From: Solirubrobacter pauli | Lineage (GTDB): Bacteria > Actinomycetota > Thermoleophilia > Solirubrobacterales > Solirubrobacteraceae | Direction: 5' to 3' | NCBI RefSeq assembly: GCF_003633755.1 | Contig: NZ_RBIL01000002.1 | Coordinates: 930,001-994,000, forward strand | Length of the DNA: 64,000 bases | Shown here: piece after piece, positions 60,532 through 64,000 of the stretch | Position numbering within the stretch: position 1 is the stretch's first letter | Layout: each line of letters begins with the position of its first letter | Translations under genes and position numbers: made by a program | Notes under the pieces: model-generated | Databases searched by the model: none | What the model saw: the letters and a program-made list of their open reading frames with translations, nothing else | What the model was told of the DNA's origin: nothing

Positions 60532-61745
60532 TGGGCGCCGCGGTCTGGACCTACAAGGCCGTCGACGGCGCCGGCGTCCCCTCCAAGGGTGAGCTGAAGG
60601 CGTCCTCGAAGGACGACGCCAAGCAGCAGCTCAGCACCCTCGGCCTCAAGGCCATGGAGCTGAACGAGAAGAAGGGCGCGCTCAGCGCGGACATCACCCT
60701 CTTCCAGCGCATCAAGGCCGCCGAGCTGACGGTCATGACCCGCCAGCTGGCGACCATGATCACCTCGGGCATGACCCTCCTGCGCGCGTTCTATGTGCTC
60801 GAGGACCAGCTCGAGAACAAGAAGCTCAAGGACTGCATCGCCGCCGTGCGCGAGGACATCGAGAGCGGCCTGGCCTTCTCCGACGCGCTCGCCAAGCACC
60901 CGAAGGTCTTCTCGCCGCTGTACGTCGCCATGGTGCGCGCCGGCGAGACGGGCGGTGTGCTGGAGGCCTCGCTGGACCGGATCGCCGACCAGCTCGAGAA
61001 GGACGACGAGCTGCGCCGTCAGGTCAAGGGCGCGATGGCGTACCCGATCGTCGTGCTCACCTTCGCCCTCTGCGTGCTGATCGGCCTGATCGCGTTCATC
61101 GTCCCGGTCTTCGTCAAGGTCTTCGCGGACTTCGGCGGCGACCTTCCGATGATCACCAAGATGACCGTGAAGGCGTCCAACGTCGTCACCGGCCAGTGGT
61201 ACCTGCTGATCATCGCCGCCATCGGCCTGCCGATCGGCTTCAAGAAGTGGCGCACGAGCGCCATGGGCCGCCCGCAGTGGGACCGCATCCGCCTCAAGTT
61301 CCCCTTCAAGATCGGCGTCACCGTCCAGAAGATCGCGCTCGCCCGCTGGTCGCGCACGTTCGCCGCCCTCTACTCCGCCGGCGTGCCGATCATGCAGGCG
61401 ATCGAGATCACCGGGCAGACCGCCGGCAACTCCGTGATCGAGAAGGCCATGGCCGACGTCATCGAGTCCGTCAAGTCCGGCGGCTCGATCGCGGACCCGC
61501 TCAAGGAAGCCCCGATCTTCCCCGGCATGGTCGCGCAGATGATCGCCGTCGGCGAGGAGACCGGCAACCTCGACGCGATGCTCTCCAAGGTCGCGGACTT
61601 CTACGAGGCCGAGGTGTCCGCCGCCGTCAAGGCGCTCACCTCGATCCTCGAGCCCGTGATGATCATCCTCGTCGGCGGCATCGTCGGCTTCATCGTGATC
61701 GCGATGTACATGCCGATGTTCAAGGTCTACGACGCGATCAAGTAA
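60531..61745 (+). CDS. pilC: type IV pilus inner-membrane platform protein PilC
   Basis: A 404-residue GspF-family protein. It starts WTYKAVDGAGVPSKGELKASS. Two GspF domains are present (LTVMTRQLATMITSGMTLLRAF; RWSRTFAALYSAGVPIMQAIEITG) with three membrane helices (IVVLTFALCVLIGLIAFIVPVF; the region near 225; PVMIILVGGIVGFIVIAMYMPMF). It couples PilB and PilT to the pilus. No pilin gene follows in the window; the next gene is convergent and overlaps the 3' end by eight bases. Confidence 0.95.
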   Translation: MGAAVWTYKAVDGAGVPSKGELKASSKDDAKQQLSTLGLKAMELNEKKGALSADITLFQRIKAAELTVMTRQLATMITSGMTLLRAFYVLEDQLENKKLKDCIAAVREDIESGLAFSDALAKHPKVFSPLYVAMVRAGETGGVLEASLDRIADQLEKDDELRRQVKGAMAYPIVVLTFALCVLIGLIAFIVPVFVKVFADFGGDLPMITKMTVKASNVVTGQWYLLIIAAIGLPIGFKKWRTSAMGRPQWDRIRLKFPFKIGVTVQKIALARWSRTFAALYSAGVPIMQAIEITGQTAGNSVIEKAMADVIESVKSGGSIADPLKEAPIFPGMVAQMIAVGEETGNLDAMLSKVADFYEAEVSAAVKALTSILEPVMIILVGGIVGFIVIAMYMPMFKVYDAIK

Positions 61746-62535
61746 GCGTCTTGGTCACGATCGTCGGGCGCTTGCCCGCCCGGATCGTGACCACCTTCGC
61801 GGTGCCGACCGAGCCCGGCTTGGTCACCTCGATCGTGAGCTTCGCACCGGCCTTGAGCGCCCGGTTGCGGAACGGGGTCAACGCGACCGTGCCGCGCTTG
61901 CCGGTGATCGTCGCCCGCTTGCGCGGGCAGCCGCCGGCGCACTTGATCGTGATCGTCGCGCCGGCCGGCACGTCCTTGAGGCTGAGCGCCGAGAAGCGCG
62001 TGCTGCGCTTGGTCGCGTGCATGAAGTAGCTGAGGGCCACGTCGAGCTTCGGCCTCGTGTCCGACGGGGCCGGAGTGGGCGCGGGAGCCGCGGGCGTCAC
62101 CGGCACGGGCGTTGCGTCGAGCCCGTCGCAGTTCTCGTCGAGGCCGTTGGCCGCCAGGTCGGGCGCGGTCGGGTGGATCGCCGGGTTCGCGTCGTTGCAG
62201 TCCGCCGGCACCACGAAGCCGTCCGCGTCGTCGTCGATCGCGGTGACGGTCCATGTGCGGCTGACCGTGCCGCTGACCGAGTCGTCCGTGAGGCTGTAGG
62301 CCCGCACCGAGAACGTGTGCGTGCCGACGCCGAGGCCGCTCGCCGTGAACGTGCCGTTCCGGCAGTCCTTGAAGGTTGCGTCGTCGACATGGCAGTCGTA
62401 GCCGTAGCCCGGCGCGCCGAACGTGAACGTCGCGCTCGAGCGCATGATCTGAGCCCCCTCATCGGGGCCGGTGTGGATGACCGGGACGGGCGGATTGGGA
62501 GCGGCGAAGAGCGCGGCAACGGCGACGGCAAGCAC
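61738..62535 (-). CDS. secreted protein with MopE-like metal-binding motif
   Basis: A 265-residue exported protein. A short hydrophobic N-terminus is followed by an Ig/FN3-like region (THTFSVRAYSLTDDSVSGTVSRTWTV). Then comes DDDADGFVVPADCNDANPAIHP ... GLDENCDGLD, the Asp/Asn-rich, Cys-paired motif known from MopE-type (copper or calcium) proteins. A Pro/Ala linker and a C-terminal domain with CAGGCPRKRATI follow. It is probably a cell-surface protein. The start is GTG at 62535. Confidence 0.7.
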   Translation of the reverse strand: MLAVAVAALFAAPNPPVPVIHTGPDEGAQIMRSSATFTFGAPGYGYDCHVDDATFKDCRNGTFTASGLGVGTHTFSVRAYSLTDDSVSGTVSRTWTVTAIDDDADGFVVPADCNDANPAIHPTAPDLAANGLDENCDGLDATPVPVTPAAPAPTPAPSDTRPKLDVALSYFMHATKRSTRFSALSLKDVPAGATITIKCAGGCPRKRATITGKRGTVALTPFRNRALKAGAKLTIEVTKPGSVGTAKVVTIRAGKRPTIVTKTLT

Positions 62536-62599
62536 GCGGCGAGCATACGGCCGTTTCCGGACCGCAAGCCCCGGTCTGCACCAACGTCAGCCCGAACGG

Positions 62600-63349
62600 T
62601 CAGCTGGAGCCGCGCGCGGACCAGCCGCCGTCTGAGGCGATGGTCTGCCCGGTGACCCAGTCGGCGTCGTCGCTGCACAGCCAGGCCACGAGCCGTGCGG
62701 CGTCGTCCGGCGTGCCCCAGCGGCCGCCCGGCATCGCGCGTGCGACGCGCTCGTGCGGCGCGCCGGTGGCGTAGCCCGTGTCGTTCGGCCCGGGGTTGAC
62801 GCAGTTGACGGTGATCCGGCGGGGAGCGAGCTCCACCGCCAGCGAGGCCGTCAGCTGCTGGAGCACCGCCTTGGAGGCGATGTACGGCAGCTCATCGGGC
62901 ATCGCGCCGTGGTACTGGCCGGAGCTGAACAGGACGATCCGCCCCGAGTCGGCCTGCTCGGCGAAGTGGCGGACGAGCAGCAGCGTGGCCCGGGCGTTGA
63001 CGGCGAACGAGAGGTCGAGCTCGGCCGCGGTGAGCTGGCTCAGCGACTGCTGCGAGCTGCGGGCATGGTTGGCCACGAGCGCGTCGATCCGGCCGAGGGC
63101 GTCGCGGGCGGCGGCGATGACCCGTGCGGGGGCCTCCGGATCGGCGAAGTCGACCGCGAGGAAGTGCGCGCCCAGCTCGTCCGCGATCCGCTCGCCGCCG
63201 CCGGGCTCCTCGCCGTAGACCTGCGTCGCGTCGTGCGGCGACCAGCCCGTGAGGAACAGGCGGAACCCGTCAGCGGACAGCCGCCGGGCGATCGCGGCGC
63301 CGATCCCGCCCGTCCGGCTCACGCCCGTGACGAGCGCCGTGCGGCTCAT
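62600..63349 (-). CDS. short-chain dehydrogenase/reductase (FabG-like)
   Basis: A 249-residue classical SDR: TALVTGVSRTGGIGAAIARRL (a longer GVSRTGGIG loop), VDFADPEAP, ANHARSSQQ, Ser in VLFSSGQYHG, YIASK (catalytic Tyr and Lys), VNPGPNDTG and TGQTIASDGG. Substrate unknown. It follows the truncated gene at 63350 directly (stop and ATG adjacent), so the two form an operon. Confidence 0.9.
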   Translation of the reverse strand: MSRTALVTGVSRTGGIGAAIARRLSADGFRLFLTGWSPHDATQVYGEEPGGGERIADELGAHFLAVDFADPEAPARVIAAARDALGRIDALVANHARSSQQSLSQLTAAELDLSFAVNARATLLLVRHFAEQADSGRIVLFSSGQYHGAMPDELPYIASKAVLQQLTASLAVELAPRRITVNCVNPGPNDTGYATGAPHERVARAMPGGRWGTPDDAARLVAWLCSDDADWVTGQTIASDGGWSARGSS

Positions 63350-64000
63350 TCAGAGCGCCCCGGACGTGGCCGGGATCGTCCAGGTCTGCTTGGCCTTCTG
63401 GTGGACGCGGGTCGCCGCGTAGGCGAACGCCGCGGCTTCGGACCGGCGATCGCAGATGATCTCGAGGCGCCAGTCGTCGGTCTCGTAGAAGCAGCGGCGC
63501 GCGGCCGGCGCGTGCTTGCGCATGTACCGGAGCACGCGATCGAACAGCGGGTTCGGGTCCGGCTCGGTGGTCAGCAGCAGTGCCGGGTCGACGAGCTCGG
63601 TGTAGACGTCGATCACGAGCTCCCACTGGCCTGGACCGCGGCAGATCTCGTGCGCTCCGAACGTCGAGCAGGCGTACTTGGGCGTCGGCTGGTTCGCGCA
63701 CACGATGTCCTTCGCCAGCTGCTTCGTGCAGCGCGTCATGGCCCGCAGGCGGTGGTTGAGCGTCGCGTACACGCGCTCGAACGCGCGCGGATCCGGGCCC
63801 GCTCCGGCGATCAGCGCGTCCGTGAGCAGCTCCTGCTGGATGCCGGTCGTGAGCGCTGCGCGCAGCTCCTCGGGCGACCGCGCATCGACGTACCCGGCGT
63901 GCTCCGCCTCCTGACGGGCGGCCTCGGTCATCGCCGCGGCCAGCATCGCCTCGGGCACGACGATCCCGCGCGCCGCGGCCTCGCGCGCGATCCACTCGCG
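63350..64000 (-). CDS. hypothetical protein, 5' end outside window
   Basis: The frame is open to the window edge, so the start is not visible. The visible 216 residues begin REWIAREAAARGIVVPEAML. They continue with AAAMTEAARQE ... TTGIQQELLTDALI, a helical pattern like the SurA-type chaperone arm of parvulin-like foldases. Then comes a region with several Cys (MTRCTKQLAKDIVCANQPTPKYACSTFG, EICRG) and an alpha/beta end (DWRLEIICDRRSEAAAFAYAATRVHQ). No PPIase domain is present. Function is unknown; the chaperone resemblance is weak inference. Confidence 0.55.
   Translation of the reverse strand, partial: REWIAREAAARGIVVPEAMLAAAMTEAARQEAEHAGYVDARSPEELRAALTTGIQQELLTDALIAGAGPDPRAFERVYATLNHRLRAMTRCTKQLAKDIVCANQPTPKYACSTFGAHEICRGPGQWELVIDVYTELVDPALLLTTEPDPNPLFDRVLRYMRKHAPAARRCFYETDDWRLEIICDRRSEAAAFAYAATRVHQKAKQTWTIPATSGAL

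Overview
This is a 64 kb stretch of very GC-rich DNA with dense, often overlapping genes and frequent GTG/TTG starts. Many start codons sit 5-9 bases after a TAnnnT -10 box, as in leaderless transcripts. The regulator types (NarL/LuxR two-component genes, LAL-type LuxR regulators), the actinobacterial-looking elongator tRNA-Met, and the order alaS-ruvX-(PAS coiled coil)-mltG-aroE-pilB-pilT-pilC point to a high-GC actinomycetote. Class Thermoleophilia, order Solirubrobacterales (Solirubrobacter/Conexibacter-like), is my inference from gene content.

Layout. 1-13.6 kb: regulatory and accessory genes: a condensation-fold acyltransferase, a LAL-type LuxR regulator, a histidine-kinase-derived LuxR protein that has lost its phosphoacceptor His, a lipase, three response regulators, a universal-stress-type protein and a GAF histidine kinase. 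13.7-23.2 kb: metabolism: a hydrolase, the three-gene proton-translocating transhydrogenase (pntAA-pntAB-pntB), a sugar-type binding lipoprotein, and oxalyl-CoA decarboxylase translationally coupled to a CHASE/PAS sensor kinase. 23.4-32.9 kb: tRNA-Met(CAT), a VOC domain fused to an RclA-like flavoprotein, hydrolases, an ECF sigma/zinc anti-sigma pair, a MOSC-ferredoxin-reductase fusion behind a 43-residue small ORF, an OmpR-type regulator and an FTR1 iron permease whose promoter carries an iron-box-like palindrome.

33.07-36.75 kb is the most unusual part: a lower-GC island bounded by a 20-bp direct repeat that is part of a tRNA anticodon/variable region. It holds a defence-type (UG/Abi-like) reverse transcriptase coupled to a small upstream gene, a decayed TrwC/MobF conjugative relaxase, and a 55-nt 3' remnant of a tRNA(CAT) at the right end. 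I see no integrase.

36.75-49.8 kb is core: a GcvT-like protein, an MFS exporter and its MarR regulator, formiminotransferase, an MBL hydrolase, hisS, aspS, a NifU-like/MnmA fusion, Nudix, alaS and ruvX. 49.8-61.7 kb: a 1711-residue PAS-coiled coil-PAS protein with nearly identical internal DNA repeats, then mltG, aroE and the type IV pilus motor genes pilB, pilT, pilC. The right end has a secreted MopE-like protein, an SDR and a truncated hypothetical gene.
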